This document shows, in pieces, positions 1-7,137 of a stretch of DNA of 7,880 nucleotides. The number at the start of each line of letters is the position of its first letter. The stretch's first letter is position 1. The notes under the pieces are model-generated. The model saw nothing but the letters and a program-made list of their open reading frames with translations. It did not search any database and was not told the DNA's origin. The position numbers were made by a program, and so were the translations under genes. The stretch covers positions 1 through 7,880 of the forward strand of contig JAHEYM010000178.1 in the NCBI GenBank assembly GCA_023251595.1. Reading direction: 5' to 3'. The stretch comes from Bacteroidota bacterium (lineage in GTDB: Bacteria; Bacteroidota; Bacteroidia; AKYH767-A; JABDAW01).

Positions 1-776
1 AAAGTTCTGTAAAATTCTTCAGTTTGCTGAACCGGTACAATTTGGTCTGCAATTCCGTGGGCGAGAAATAATGGTGTTTGAAGAAATTCCGCTGCATTTG
101 ATGGATTATCGACACTTTCCCATCGTTCCTGAAATTCATAATAGGAGCCGTAAAATCCTGTGATTACTGCGTCATCGTGATCGAGTGTTTGATCAAAATC
201 GCCTGATAATGCAGAGCCAGCTTTGAATAGTGTGCCTGTTCGTAGTGCAATGATTGCAACTCCACGCCCACCTGTTGACAGCCCGAGTAGAAAATTACGA
301 CAACCATGTTCGAATAAACCGAATTTTTTATGTAATCTTGGAAGCATATTTTTTATAACCCAACCACCTGTTGGTGCCATGCTCCAGTCCGGTCTCGTTT
401 CCGGATAATAATTCCAGGAATAAACACTGAGACCCATTTCCGGCATAACCAAACAATAGCCTTTTTCTTCTGCTTTTTGACATAATGTAGTATTCAGACA
501 CCATTGATCACGCGAAAAATCCCAACCAGGTAAAACTAAAATGGTTCCTTTTACTTTTCCATTTGGTACAATTATATCGATAGGAACACGATCAATAACG
601 AAATTATTAAAACCTGGTTTTAATAGTCCTTTGAGTTGAATGGGTTTGGAGGGATTTGTGGATAATGATTTAATGCGGAAACGGGGAGCTGAATGTTCCG
701 GTTTATCAGGTTTGTTTCGGCAACCGGAAAACTGAGAAAAAAGAAATAGTAATATAATGAGATAACTTTGTTTCAT
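1..776 (-). CDS. Lipoprotein alpha/beta hydrolase (esterase/dienelactone-hydrolase-like), 3' end outside window
   Basis: This open frame starts at ATG 776 and runs off the left edge, giving about 258 residues without a stop. The N-terminus is a lipoprotein signal peptide: MKQ, a hydrophobic stretch (YLIILLFLF), then a lipobox ending SGC with the acylated cysteine at residue 19, so the protein is probably membrane-anchored outside the cytoplasm. The alpha/beta-hydrolase signs are a strand-like TILVLPGWD segment near residue 80, a nucleophile elbow G-L-S-T-G-G with Ser167, and a late AHG-I-A-D-Q-I-V-P motif (His240, Asp244), where Asp244 is the likely acid of the triad. The catalytic histidine would lie beyond the edge. 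It follows the M16 pair on the same strand after 29 bases, so it may be co-transcribed. Substrate unknown; a carboxylesterase or peptidase-like hydrolase is possible. The fold assignment is firm, the specific activity is not. Confidence 0.8.
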   Translation of the reverse strand, partial: MKQSYLIILLFLFSQFSGCRNKPDKPEHSAPRFRIKSLSTNPSKPIQLKGLLKPGFNNFVIDRVPIDIIVPNGKVKGTILVLPGWDFSRDQWCLNTTLCQKAEEKGYCLVMPEMGLSVYSWNYYPETRPDWSMAPTGGWVIKNMLPRLHKKFGLFEHGCRNFLLGLSTGGRGVAIIALRTGTLFKAGSALSGDFDQTLDHDDAVITGFYGSYYEFQERWESVDNPSNAAEFLQTPLFLAHGIADQIVPVQQTEEFYRT

Positions 777-805
777 CTATATATATTGAAAAATTTATTG
801 CTTAA

Positions 806-2092
806 TTACATTTTACCAACCACAACTTCGTAAAAATCCTCAGGGTTCCAATATTTTTGCGCGAGTTCCATGAGTAACTCTGGTGTAACCGTTTGTAGCG
901 TTTCAAGATATTTATCAAAATAATCGTACGTAAGACCGAAGCCAAGTAAACCTGCGAAACTCTCAGCACTACCGAATGGCCCGTCGAGACTTTGTAAAAA
1001 TGATCCGTACAAATAATTCCGAACCAGATTGAGTTCTTCTCCGCCAATCGGTTCCTCTTTCATTCGGTCTAATTCTTTATATATTTCGACCAATGCGGGT
1101 TTACATACATCAACCCCAACTTTGGTGGAAATGCGGAAATACCCTTCCGATAAATGCGATTGAATGGAAGAATGTATACCGTATGTATATCCTTTATCTT
1201 CGCGAATATTTGTCATAAGTCGTGAACCGAAATAACCTCCGAAAACCGTATTTAATATCAACATTGGAAAATAATCGGGATGAGTTTTTGTAAACAATCT
1301 TCTCCCTATCATTATTGCAGATTGAACCGCATCCGGTTTTTCAATAAATATATTTTTTTGTGTAGAAGAGACAGGTGCCGGCAAAATATTTTGCTGAATC
1401 GAAGGCGCATGAAATGCCGATGAGCCAAAATTTTCTTCTAATAGAAAGAGGGTATCGCTTCCGGGTTTTCCGGAAACAATCACGGTCATCGCGCCATTCT
1501 TATAGTTCGTGTTATAATAGTTGAGAAGGAGTCCCCTGTCAATAATATTGAGATTTTTTTCTTCAAGTATAGCACCATAAGGGTGATTTTTTCCGAATAA
1601 TGTTGAGAAAAAAAGTCCACGGCACACATAATCCACTTTCATATTATTAATTAAAAGAGACTGCCTGTTTCGGTTAAGCAACAGACTCAGTTCTTTTTCC
1701 GGAAATGTGGCAGAATTCAGTATTTCTGCAATAAACGGTAAAACATCCGCACTATGTTTACTCAACCCGGTGAGTCCCACACCTGACCAATCGTGGTCTA
1801 TCCAGGCTTGTCGCGAAGAACCATAAAAATCTATTTGTTCGGCGAGTTCGACGCCTGAATATTTTTTAGTTCCTTCCGCGAGCATCTGGTTTGTTGCTGC
1901 AGGAAGGAATGTTTTATCTGAATGACGAAGGCCGGCTTCAAATATAAAATGAAACCTTGTTACTTCCTGTGTGCCACCTTCCAGAAAATATACAGGAACA
2001 CCATTTCGTAATTGATGTGATTCGGGATTTATATATTTAACCGCAGTGAAGGCGCCCGGAGCGGGTGCTGTTTTTCTATCAAGTATATCCAT
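806..2092 (-). CDS. M16 family peptidase homologue lacking the zinc motif (non-catalytic R/Y subunit)
   Basis: A 428-residue protein with the two-domain M16B architecture. Where the catalytic relative has HxxEH, this protein reads LPAATNQMLAEGT (about residues 63-75), so the zinc ligands are missing and it should not hydrolyse peptides alone. The C-terminal half carries the family's substrate-binding segment NIREDKGYTYG, with Arg297 and Tyr302/Tyr304, the R/Y pair that in M16B heterodimers is supplied by the inactive partner. No signal peptide is visible, so a cytoplasmic location is likely. ATG 2092 lies two bases after the stop of the active M16 gene, an arrangement that suggests translational coupling and equal dosage. 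By analogy with mitochondrial processing peptidase alpha/beta and bacterial M16B pairs, the two proteins probably form an alpha-beta dimer; that is inference from motifs and adjacency. Confidence 0.9.
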   Translation of the reverse strand: MDILDRKTAPAPGAFTAVKYINPESHQLRNGVPVYFLEGGTQEVTRFHFIFEAGLRHSDKTFLPAATNQMLAEGTKKYSGVELAEQIDFYGSSRQAWIDHDWSGVGLTGLSKHSADVLPFIAEILNSATFPEKELSLLLNRNRQSLLINNMKVDYVCRGLFFSTLFGKNHPYGAILEEKNLNIIDRGLLLNYYNTNYKNGAMTVIVSGKPGSDTLFLLEENFGSSAFHAPSIQQNILPAPVSSTQKNIFIEKPDAVQSAIMIGRRLFTKTHPDYFPMLILNTVFGGYFGSRLMTNIREDKGYTYGIHSSIQSHLSEGYFRISTKVGVDVCKPALVEIYKELDRMKEEPIGGEELNLVRNYLYGSFLQSLDGPFGSAESFAGLLGFGLTYDYFDKYLETLQTVTPELLMELAQKYWNPEDFYEVVVGKM

Positions 2093-2094
2093 AA

Positions 2095-3342
2095 TTAACG
2101 CTTGTGGTTTTTAGATAAATAATATAATGTTGAACAATTTTCGGGTGAAAAAACTGAAGATGCAATAGCTCTAATTTGATCGGGCATCACATTTCTGTAT
2201 TTATTCATTTCTTCATTCACTCCGGAAGCATCACCCAGCAATTCCATCATGCAGAGGTTCATTGCTTTGTTTAATACCTCCATTTCCGAAAGTTGAAATG
2301 CTGTTTCCAACTTGTTTTTTACCTTGGACAATTCACGTTCTGATACTTCATGATTGACCAATTCCATCAATTTTTCTTCGATCGCATCATTCGCATCAGA
2401 AACCGAAATTCCTTCCGCAAGTTTCCCTTCAATCGCAATCAAACCTTTATCGAAACTTCCCATCATGTAAGCATCAATCGAACTGAATAATTTCTTATCC
2501 ACGACAAGATCAGAATATAATCTGGATGATTTTCCCTTTGATAGTATATCAGTAATTAAATCTGTCGCGTGATATTCGCGATCATTTCTGGCACAACAAT
2601 GATATAATTTATATATGATTGATGCTGGGACATCTTTCTCCACGGTCTTGCTGCGACGTTCAGTCTGTGTGGGTTCTACGGGAAGATTTCGTACTTTTGT
2701 TGGTGAAGAAGGAATGGAACCAAACCATTTATCTACCATTTTTTTCATTTCTGTATTTTGTATATTTCCGGCAATACAAAGTACAGCGTTAGCAGGATGA
2801 TAATGTGTTTTGAAAAAAGATTTTACATCATCGAGTCGCGCATCCTGAATATGTGAAATTTCTTTTCCTATTGTTGACCATTGATATGGATGAACTTTAT
2901 ATGCCAATGGACGAAGCAGTAACCACGAATCACCATAAGGTTGATTTAAATAACGTTCACGAAATTCTTCAATCACAACCGATCGTTGTACTTCAAGACT
3001 TTTTTCTGAAAAACCCAGTGAGAGCATCCTGTCCGACTCAAGCCAAAGTGCTGTTTCTAAATTCGTTGCAGGTAATGTCTCATAATAATTAGTGATATCG
3101 GGATTTGTGAATGCATTCGAACTTCCACCAACACGTTGCAACGGTCCATCAAAATCAGGAATATTTACTGATCCGCCGAACATTAAATGTTCGAATAAAT
3201 GTGCAAATCCGGTTTTTTCAGGCGTTTCATCTCGTGAACCAACGTCGTATAAAACATTTACGGCTGCCAGCGGTGTTGAATGATCTTCATGTAATATAAC
3301 ACGGAGACCGTTTTCCAAAACATATTTATCAAATGTTATCAT
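2095..3342 (-). CDS. M16 family zinc metallopeptidase, catalytic subunit
   Basis: Insulinase/MPP-type zinc peptidase, 415 residues from ATG 3342. The inverted zinc motif HLFEH is complete (His48, Glu51, His52), and the distal glutamate ligand lies in VVIEEFRER (Glu125 or Glu126), at about the expected distance. The segment YDVGSRDETPEKTG before the motif is typical of the M16B subfamily. There is no signal peptide, so a cytoplasmic enzyme is likely. The frame extends upstream to an ATG at 3369, but that codon lies in the centre of a 20-base palindrome, the extra residues (MNRPFKINK) are not family-like, and ATG 3342 has an A-rich leader followed directly by the usual N-terminal strand, so I use 3342. 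Its stop is two bases from the start of the zinc-less paralogue. Substrates are probably peptides or degradation fragments; none can be named. Confidence 0.93.
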   Translation of the reverse strand: MITFDKYVLENGLRVILHEDHSTPLAAVNVLYDVGSRDETPEKTGFAHLFEHLMFGGSVNIPDFDGPLQRVGGSSNAFTNPDITNYYETLPATNLETALWLESDRMLSLGFSEKSLEVQRSVVIEEFRERYLNQPYGDSWLLLRPLAYKVHPYQWSTIGKEISHIQDARLDDVKSFFKTHYHPANAVLCIAGNIQNTEMKKMVDKWFGSIPSSPTKVRNLPVEPTQTERRSKTVEKDVPASIIYKLYHCCARNDREYHATDLITDILSKGKSSRLYSDLVVDKKLFSSIDAYMMGSFDKGLIAIEGKLAEGISVSDANDAIEEKLMELVNHEVSERELSKVKNKLETAFQLSEMEVLNKAMNLCMMELLGDASGVNEEMNKYRNVMPDQIRAIASSVFSPENCSTLYYLSKNHKR

Positions 3343-3358
3343 TTTATTTATTTTGAAG

Positions 3359-3378
3359 GGGCGATTCATGAATCGCCC
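3359..3378. repeat. Perfect 20-base palindrome between the flavoenzyme and M16 genes
   Basis: GGGCGATT, CATG, AATCGCCC reads identically on both strands and can fold as an 8-bp stem with a 4-base loop. It lies in the 48-base gap between the stop of the flavoenzyme gene (3391) and ATG 3342, leaving 16 bases to that start. It could be a REP-like mobile palindrome, a transcript stabiliser or attenuator, or a dyad operator. A T-run is lacking on the minus-strand 3' side, so it is not a good intrinsic terminator. Confidence 0.75.
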
Positions 3379-3390
3379 GTATGATTTGAT

Positions 3391-4332
3391 TTATAATTTC
3401 TTTATTTCTTCCAGCGCAACACAAAATTCACCCCAAATATTTTTAACGATTTCGGCTGCGGGAAGAATTTCTTTTATATGTGCGGATATTTGTCCGACTT
3501 CCAATTCACCCTCAATCATATCTCCTTCGAACATTCCTTTTTTCGCGCGACTTCTTCCCAATATATTTTTTAATTCTTCGGCAGTAGCACCGCGGTTTTC
3601 AGCTTCTTCGACTTGTTTGTAAAATTCATTTTTAATTAAACGGACAGGAGTTAATTTTTTAAGTGCGAGAATTGTATCGCCCTCTTTTGTATTAATTAAT
3701 TTCTTCTTAAATTCAACATGACCAGAGCTTTCAATCGAGGCAACGAAACGTGTTCCAATCTGAACACCCTCTGCACCTAGTGCAAAAGCTGCTAACATGG
3801 CTTTTCCTGAAGCAATTCCGCCTGCTGCGATAATTGGAATTTGAACTGCATCTTTAATCATCGGCAAAAGACATAAAGTTGTTGTTTCCTCTTTGCCATT
3901 ATGTCCACCAGCTTCAAAACCTTCTGCAACAACTGCATCCACACCGGCTTCTGAAGCTTTCATCGCAAACTTAGAATTAGAAATAACATGCACAACTGTG
4001 ATTCCGTGCGACTTTAATTCTTTGGTCCATATCGCGGGATTTCCTGCCGAACTGAATACAATTTTCACCCCTTCATCAATAATTATTTGAATATGTTTAT
4101 CAATGTCGGGATACATAATCGGAACATTCACCCCAAAAGGTTTTTGCGTGTTTTGTTTGCACTTAACAATGTGTTCCTTCAACACTTCAGGATACATCGA
4201 ACCTGAACCGATCAAGCCGAGTCCACCTGCATTGGAAACCGCAGACGCGAGTCTCCAGCCGCTATTCCAAATCATACCTGCCTGAATGATCGGATATTGA
4301 ATTCCGAACAATTGTGTAACTCTGTTCTGCAT
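3391..4332 (-). CDS. FMN-dependent nitronate monooxygenase / FabK-like enoyl-ACP reductase family protein
   Basis: TIM-barrel flavoprotein of the 2-nitropropane dioxygenase/FabK superfamily, 313 residues from ATG 4332, a normal family length. The N-terminus IQYPIIQAGM leads into SNAGGLGLIGSG. The catalytic-histidine segment AEGFEAGGHNG places His at residue 144, the same number as the catalytic His of Streptococcus FabK as I recall it. The FMN-phosphate loops are IIAAGGIASG (about 167-176) and VQIGTRF (about 190-196). Two activities share these motifs: oxidation of alkyl nitronates with O2, or NADH-dependent reduction of enoyl-ACP in fatty acid elongation. The sequence alone does not decide between them, although the overall pattern seems rather FabK-like. 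The longest frame begins at TTG 4353, but ATG 4332 gives the standard family N-terminus. The start is 33 bases after the stop of the phosphoesterase gene, so co-transcription is plausible. Confidence 0.85.
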   Translation of the reverse strand: MQNRVTQLFGIQYPIIQAGMIWNSGWRLASAVSNAGGLGLIGSGSMYPEVLKEHIVKCKQNTQKPFGVNVPIMYPDIDKHIQIIIDEGVKIVFSSAGNPAIWTKELKSHGITVVHVISNSKFAMKASEAGVDAVVAEGFEAGGHNGKEETTTLCLLPMIKDAVQIPIIAAGGIASGKAMLAAFALGAEGVQIGTRFVASIESSGHVEFKKKLINTKEGDTILALKKLTPVRLIKNEFYKQVEEAENRGATAEELKNILGRSRAKKGMFEGDMIEGELEVGQISAHIKEILPAAEIVKNIWGEFCVALEEIKKL

Positions 4333-4365
4333 GTGAAAGGTGAAATTTTGCAAGAAAACGCAAAG

Positions 4366-5637
4366 TTAAGATAAACTTCGGTTAAGCTCGAAAACAGTTA
4401 TCTCGGGCATGATGCCAACCCGTCCGGGATAACCAAGAAAACCGGCGCCACGATTGACATATAGATATTGTGATCCACTTTGGTATAAACCTGCCCATTC
4501 CTTGTAAACATATTGAACCGGACTCCATTTAAAGTTTGGAATTTCTACTCCAAACTGAAATCCATGCGTATGACCTGACAGAGTGAGATCCATGTCTTTA
4601 AAGCGTTTCAGTATCTCTGCTTTCCAGTGAGACGGATCGTGTGAAAGAAGAATTTTAAAAGGAACAGAAGGCATATTCGCAACTGCTTTGTCAGTGTCTC
4701 CGTACTTCGGGAATCGCAACATTCTACTCCAATTTTCAACGCCGACAAGTCCTATCGATTCTCCATCTTTTTCGATTAAAACATTTTCGTTTAACAATAA
4801 TTTCCATCCAAGGTCATTCTGAACTTTTTTGAGCTCATCGAGATTTGCCTTTTTCTCTTCATGGGTCGGCCACTGCACATAATCACCATAATCGTGATTT
4901 CCTAAGATGGAATAAACACCCATCGGTGCTTCAATTTTTTTGATGATATCGACGAATTCATGCACTTCGGAAGTCATATTATTCACCAGATCGCCGGTAA
5001 AAAATATAAGATCCGGTTTTTGTTCAAGAACCACATTTACCAGTCGTTGCATGGGTTCGGTTGAAAGAAAACTGCCGGAGTGAATATCGGATATTTGTAA
5101 AATCCTGATTTTGTCGAACGCTTGTGGAAGATTAGGAAAACTTAGATTAATCTTGCGAACTTCAAACCGAAAAGGACCACGAATCATCCCGTAAATCATT
5201 GAAGTGAAGGGGAGTGCGGACATGATAAGTCCAGTCTGACTAAGGAATTTTATTCTGGTAATTTTCTCTTGACCGGGAGTCGGATCGGTCGCAGAAAATA
5301 TGGAATTAATTTTTCTGAAAATAAATCGAAATACTCTTATAATATCGTCGATTAATAAAAATATAATAGTGAAAAGTTTGGCGAAAAAAGAAACGACCAC
5401 CAACCCAAATCCATATAGAATGAAAGCTCTGGGCAGATGTTCGACACCGATGACTGCCCAGGCGATGAGAACAGAACATGAGAAAACAGTCAAACTCCAA
5501 TATGCGATAAAAATGATTTTTCTGACCTTATTATTTAATTTCTTTGATGCCGTCTTTACTGCTTGAAAAACATAGAGATCGATTAATATAATCCCGATAA
5601 AAAAAATCAATTTCCCCAAAATTCCAATCCTGCCCAT
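4366..5637 (-). CDS. Membrane-anchored calcineurin-like metallophosphoesterase (YkuE/YaeI-like)
   Basis: A 423-residue protein from ATG 5637 (an in-frame GTG directly precedes it). The first 155 residues hold about four hydrophobic segments, near 5-27, 38-63, 70-97 and 132-152. Lys/Arg-rich loops at 28-40 and 101-110 favour the cytoplasm by the positive-inside rule, which would put the catalytic domain in the periplasm. That domain shows the whole di-metal signature: DIH (Asp184, His186), TGD (Asp216), GNHD (Asn247, His248, Asp249), SHDP (His333) and GHTHG (His356, His358). Relatives hydrolyse phosphodiester or pyrophosphate bonds, in some cases of lipids or lipid A precursors; the substrate here is unknown. 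It is divergent from the bTHX gene and heads the long minus-strand cluster. No exact promoter box was found upstream; a 7/8 match (TAATTTTA) lies very close to the start. Confidence 0.92.
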   Translation of the reverse strand: MGRIGILGKLIFFIGIILIDLYVFQAVKTASKKLNNKVRKIIFIAYWSLTVFSCSVLIAWAVIGVEHLPRAFILYGFGLVVVSFFAKLFTIIFLLIDDIIRVFRFIFRKINSIFSATDPTPGQEKITRIKFLSQTGLIMSALPFTSMIYGMIRGPFRFEVRKINLSFPNLPQAFDKIRILQISDIHSGSFLSTEPMQRLVNVVLEQKPDLIFFTGDLVNNMTSEVHEFVDIIKKIEAPMGVYSILGNHDYGDYVQWPTHEEKKANLDELKKVQNDLGWKLLLNENVLIEKDGESIGLVGVENWSRMLRFPKYGDTDKAVANMPSVPFKILLSHDPSHWKAEILKRFKDMDLTLSGHTHGFQFGVEIPNFKWSPVQYVYKEWAGLYQSGSQYLYVNRGAGFLGYPGRVGIMPEITVFELNRSLS

Positions 5638-5693
5638 CACGTGTAAAATTAGCTGTTTGTGGGGAGAAATTTTTCGAAATCCGAATTAAGAGC

Positions 5694-5701
5694 TACATTT
5701 G
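5694..5701 (+). promoter_or_regulatory. Bacteroidota-type -7 box (TACATTTG) for the bTHX gene
   Basis: TACATTTG matches the TAnnTTTG consensus exactly and lies 34 bases before ATG 5736, implying a leader of about 28 bases. A -33 TTTG at the ideal distance is not clear; T-rich TTTTCG at 5671-5676 is the nearest candidate. The call rests on the consensus and on position. Confidence 0.55.
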
Positions 5702-5735
5702 CATCCGATTCAACAAACTAATTTAGAAATCTACA

Positions 5736-5921
5736 ATGGGAAGAGGAGATAAAAAATCATTAAAAGGTAAAAGAACGATGGGGTCTTATGGCGTAACTCG
5801 TTTGAAACGTAAGCCGGTTAAGCCAAGACCAGCGGCTGCTGAAAAACCTGCGAAAGCTGCGCCTGTTGCGGATGCAGAGCCGAAGAAAAAAGCAAAGAAA
5901 ACCGAAAAAGCGGAGAAATAG
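5736..5921 (+). CDS. 30S ribosomal protein bTHX with a Lys/Ala-rich C-terminal tail
   Basis: A 61-residue, very basic protein. Residues 1-27, MGRGDKKSLKGKRTMGSYG then VTRLKRKP, match the bTHX (Thx) family pattern MGKGDKK-(R/K)xGK-xxxGSYGxxR, a small peptide bound in the head of the 30S subunit and common in Bacteroidota and Thermus. From about residue 28 the protein becomes a low-complexity tail of K, A, P and E (AAAEKPAKAAP, then KKKAKKTEKAEK), longer than the short basic end of the Thermus protein. That tail is probably disordered and RNA-binding. It is the only gene on the plus strand, behind an exact TAnnTTTG box. Its stop lies two bases from the end of the convergent pdxH gene, so there is no room for a separate terminator between them. 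Confidence 0.9.
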   Translation: MGRGDKKSLKGKRTMGSYGVTRLKRKPVKPRPAAAEKPAKAAPVADAEPKKKAKKTEKAEK

Positions 5922-5923
5922 GG

Positions 5924-6586
5924 TTAAGGAGATAATCTGCCTAACGTCCAAATCCCCGAATCATCGCGGCTATAAACCAACCGATCATGAAGTCGGCTCA
6001 TTCGTCCTTGCCAGAATTCTATGTAATCGGGTGAAACACAGTAACCACCCCAATGTTCGGGACGTGGCACATCTCGACCTTCATAACGTTTCTCGATTTC
6101 AGCCACTTTTTCTTTAAGCTCCTGTGCACTCTCCAATTCTTCACTTTGGTATGAAGCCCATGCACCAATTTGACTCTCGCGTGGTCGTGAGTTGAAATAT
6201 TCTTCTGAATCGGCAGAAGGAATTTTCGAAGCAACGCCCTGAATTCTCACCTGACGACCGATTTCTGTCCAGAAAAAATTTAGACAAACGTTTGGATTTG
6301 CATCGATTTCATCTCCCTTCCGACTGTTATAATTTGTAAAGAAAACAAATCCTTTTTCATCGAAACCTCGAAGTAAAACGACACGTGCAGTAGGTTTTCC
6401 GTCGGATGAACAAGTTGCAAGCGTTACTGCATTTGGCTCAGATACCTCGGCTTTCAGTGCCTCATCCATCCAATATCCGAACTCTTCGAATGGATTCTTA
6501 CTTGCCTTGGATTCATCGAATTCTTCGTTCGCAAACTCATGACGGATGTTAAAAAGTCTCTGGTTTAGATCTTCCTGAAAAATCAT
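5924..6586 (-). CDS. pdxH: Pyridoxamine/pyridoxine 5'-phosphate oxidase
   Basis: A 220-residue FMN enzyme that oxidises pyridoxine or pyridoxamine 5'-phosphate with O2 to pyridoxal 5'-phosphate, the last step of PLP synthesis and salvage; cytoplasmic homodimer. Visible motifs in order: PNAVTLAT (51-58), the FMN-binding RVVLLRG (68-74) and FTNYNSRKG (83-91), RQVRIQG (111-117), SRPRESQIGAWAS (133-145), PEHWGGY and EFWQGR, and substrate-binding RLHDR (Arg198, His200), ending W-x-x-GRLSP. It is full-length for the family. ATG 6586 shares one base with the TAA stop of bcp (TAATG), and GGAGGA lies eight bases upstream, so translation is probably coupled to bcp. The 3' end meets bTHX tail to tail. 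Confidence 0.97.
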   Translation of the reverse strand: MIFQEDLNQRLFNIRHEFANEEFDESKASKNPFEEFGYWMDEALKAEVSEPNAVTLATCSSDGKPTARVVLLRGFDEKGFVFFTNYNSRKGDEIDANPNVCLNFFWTEIGRQVRIQGVASKIPSADSEEYFNSRPRESQIGAWASYQSEELESAQELKEKVAEIEKRYEGRDVPRPEHWGGYCVSPDYIEFWQGRMSRLHDRLVYSRDDSGIWTLGRLSP

Positions 6587-7050
6587 TATTTTTTTCCTCC
6601 TATAATTTGTTCTGTGTGATTTGCAGTATCGACATCTCTGATAATTTTCTCAATCTTTCCTTTTTCGTCGACCACAAAGGTAGTACGGATGATGCCCATG
6701 TAAGCGCGACCGTACATCTTTTTTTCGCCGTAAACACCATAAAGATTAACCACAATTTTTTCGGTATCGGCAAGCAGTTGAAATGGCAGGTTGAATTTTT
6801 TGATGAATTTAATATGCGACTTTTCAGGATCGCAGCTTACACCTATAACTTCATAACCCGACTTCTTCAGTTTAGGATAATTATCGCGTAAATTACATGA
6901 CTCGAGCGTACAGCCTGATGTATCGTCTTTTGGGTAGAAATATAGAATGACTTTTTTCCCGAGATAATCTTTGAGATTTACAGGTTTACCGTCTTGGTTA
7001 TTTAGGGTGAAAAGGGGTGCCTTTTCTCCTTCTTTCAGATGAGTCTCCAT
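6586..7050 (-). CDS. bcp: Thiol peroxidase, BCP/PrxQ-type peroxiredoxin
   Basis: A 154-residue thioredoxin-fold peroxidase that reduces hydrogen peroxide and organic hydroperoxides using thioredoxin; cytoplasmic. The active-site segment YPKDDTSGCTLESC gives Thr44, the peroxidatic Cys47 and, five residues later, Cys52 as resolving cysteine, the hallmark of the atypical 2-Cys BCP class. Ser replaces the usual Pro in T-P-G-C, a mild variant. The conserved Arg is Arg122 (IIRTTFVVD). The frame extends upstream to TTG 7095, but ATG 7050 begins with METHLKEGEKAP, the standard family N-terminus, and has an A-rich leader. It is first gene of a bcp-pdxH operon; its stop overlaps the pdxH start. A TACCTTTG box 88 bases upstream is the likely promoter. 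Confidence 0.95.
   Translation of the reverse strand: METHLKEGEKAPLFTLNNQDGKPVNLKDYLGKKVILYFYPKDDTSGCTLESCNLRDNYPKLKKSGYEVIGVSCDPEKSHIKFIKKFNLPFQLLADTEKIVVNLYGVYGEKKMYGRAYMGIIRTTFVVDEKGKIEKIIRDVDTANHTEQIIGGKK
6595..6600 (-). promoter_or_regulatory. Shine-Dalgarno site GGAGGA for pdxH, inside the bcp 3' end
   Basis: On the minus strand GGAGGA ends eight bases before the pdxH ATG. The same bases are the codons for two Gly residues just before the Lys-Lys-stop of bcp. Strong Shine-Dalgarno sites are uncommon in Bacteroidota, and the other genes here have A/T-rich leaders instead. Together with the TAATG overlap it supports reinitiation or coupling. Confidence 0.55.
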
Positions 7051-7103
7051 AGTTTTTGTGTTTCGTTCAAACCACCGGATTAATTTTGAGAACAAAGAAG
7101 ATA

Positions 7104-7135
7104 GTGGTTAGTGGTTAGGTGTTAGTGGTTAGTGG
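7104..7135. repeat. Heptamer tandem repeat GTGGTTA (TAACCAC on the transcript strand) in the bcp leader
   Basis: Three exact GTGGTTA units (7104-7110, 7111-7117, 7125-7131), one variant GGTGTTA (7118-7124) and a partial GTGG (7132-7135). It begins just downstream of the TACCTTTG box, so it would make up the first part of the bcp 5' leader. Confidence 0.85.
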
Positions 7136-7137
7136 CG

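Noticed and set aside
223..408. 61-residue plus-strand open frame opposite the lipoprotein hydrolase
   Set aside because: It is antisense to a coding region with clear catalytic motifs; composition looks random.
802..1047. 81-residue minus-strand open frame within the zinc-less M16 gene
   Set aside because: It lies in another frame of a well-supported gene and shows no domain or family pattern.
5760..5951. Minus-strand open frame of 63 residues opposite bTHX
   Set aside because: It is the complement of the Lys/Ala-rich codons, which yields F/L/R-rich artefacts; bTHX on the plus strand is clearly the gene.
5866..6117. Plus-strand open frame spanning the bTHX end and pdxH
   Set aside because: It starts inside bTHX in another frame and overlaps the conserved C-terminus of pdxH.
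7051..7095. N-terminal extension of bcp starting at TTG 7095
   Set aside because: ATG 7050 gives the exact family N-terminus; the extension has no family resemblance and lies in the leader.
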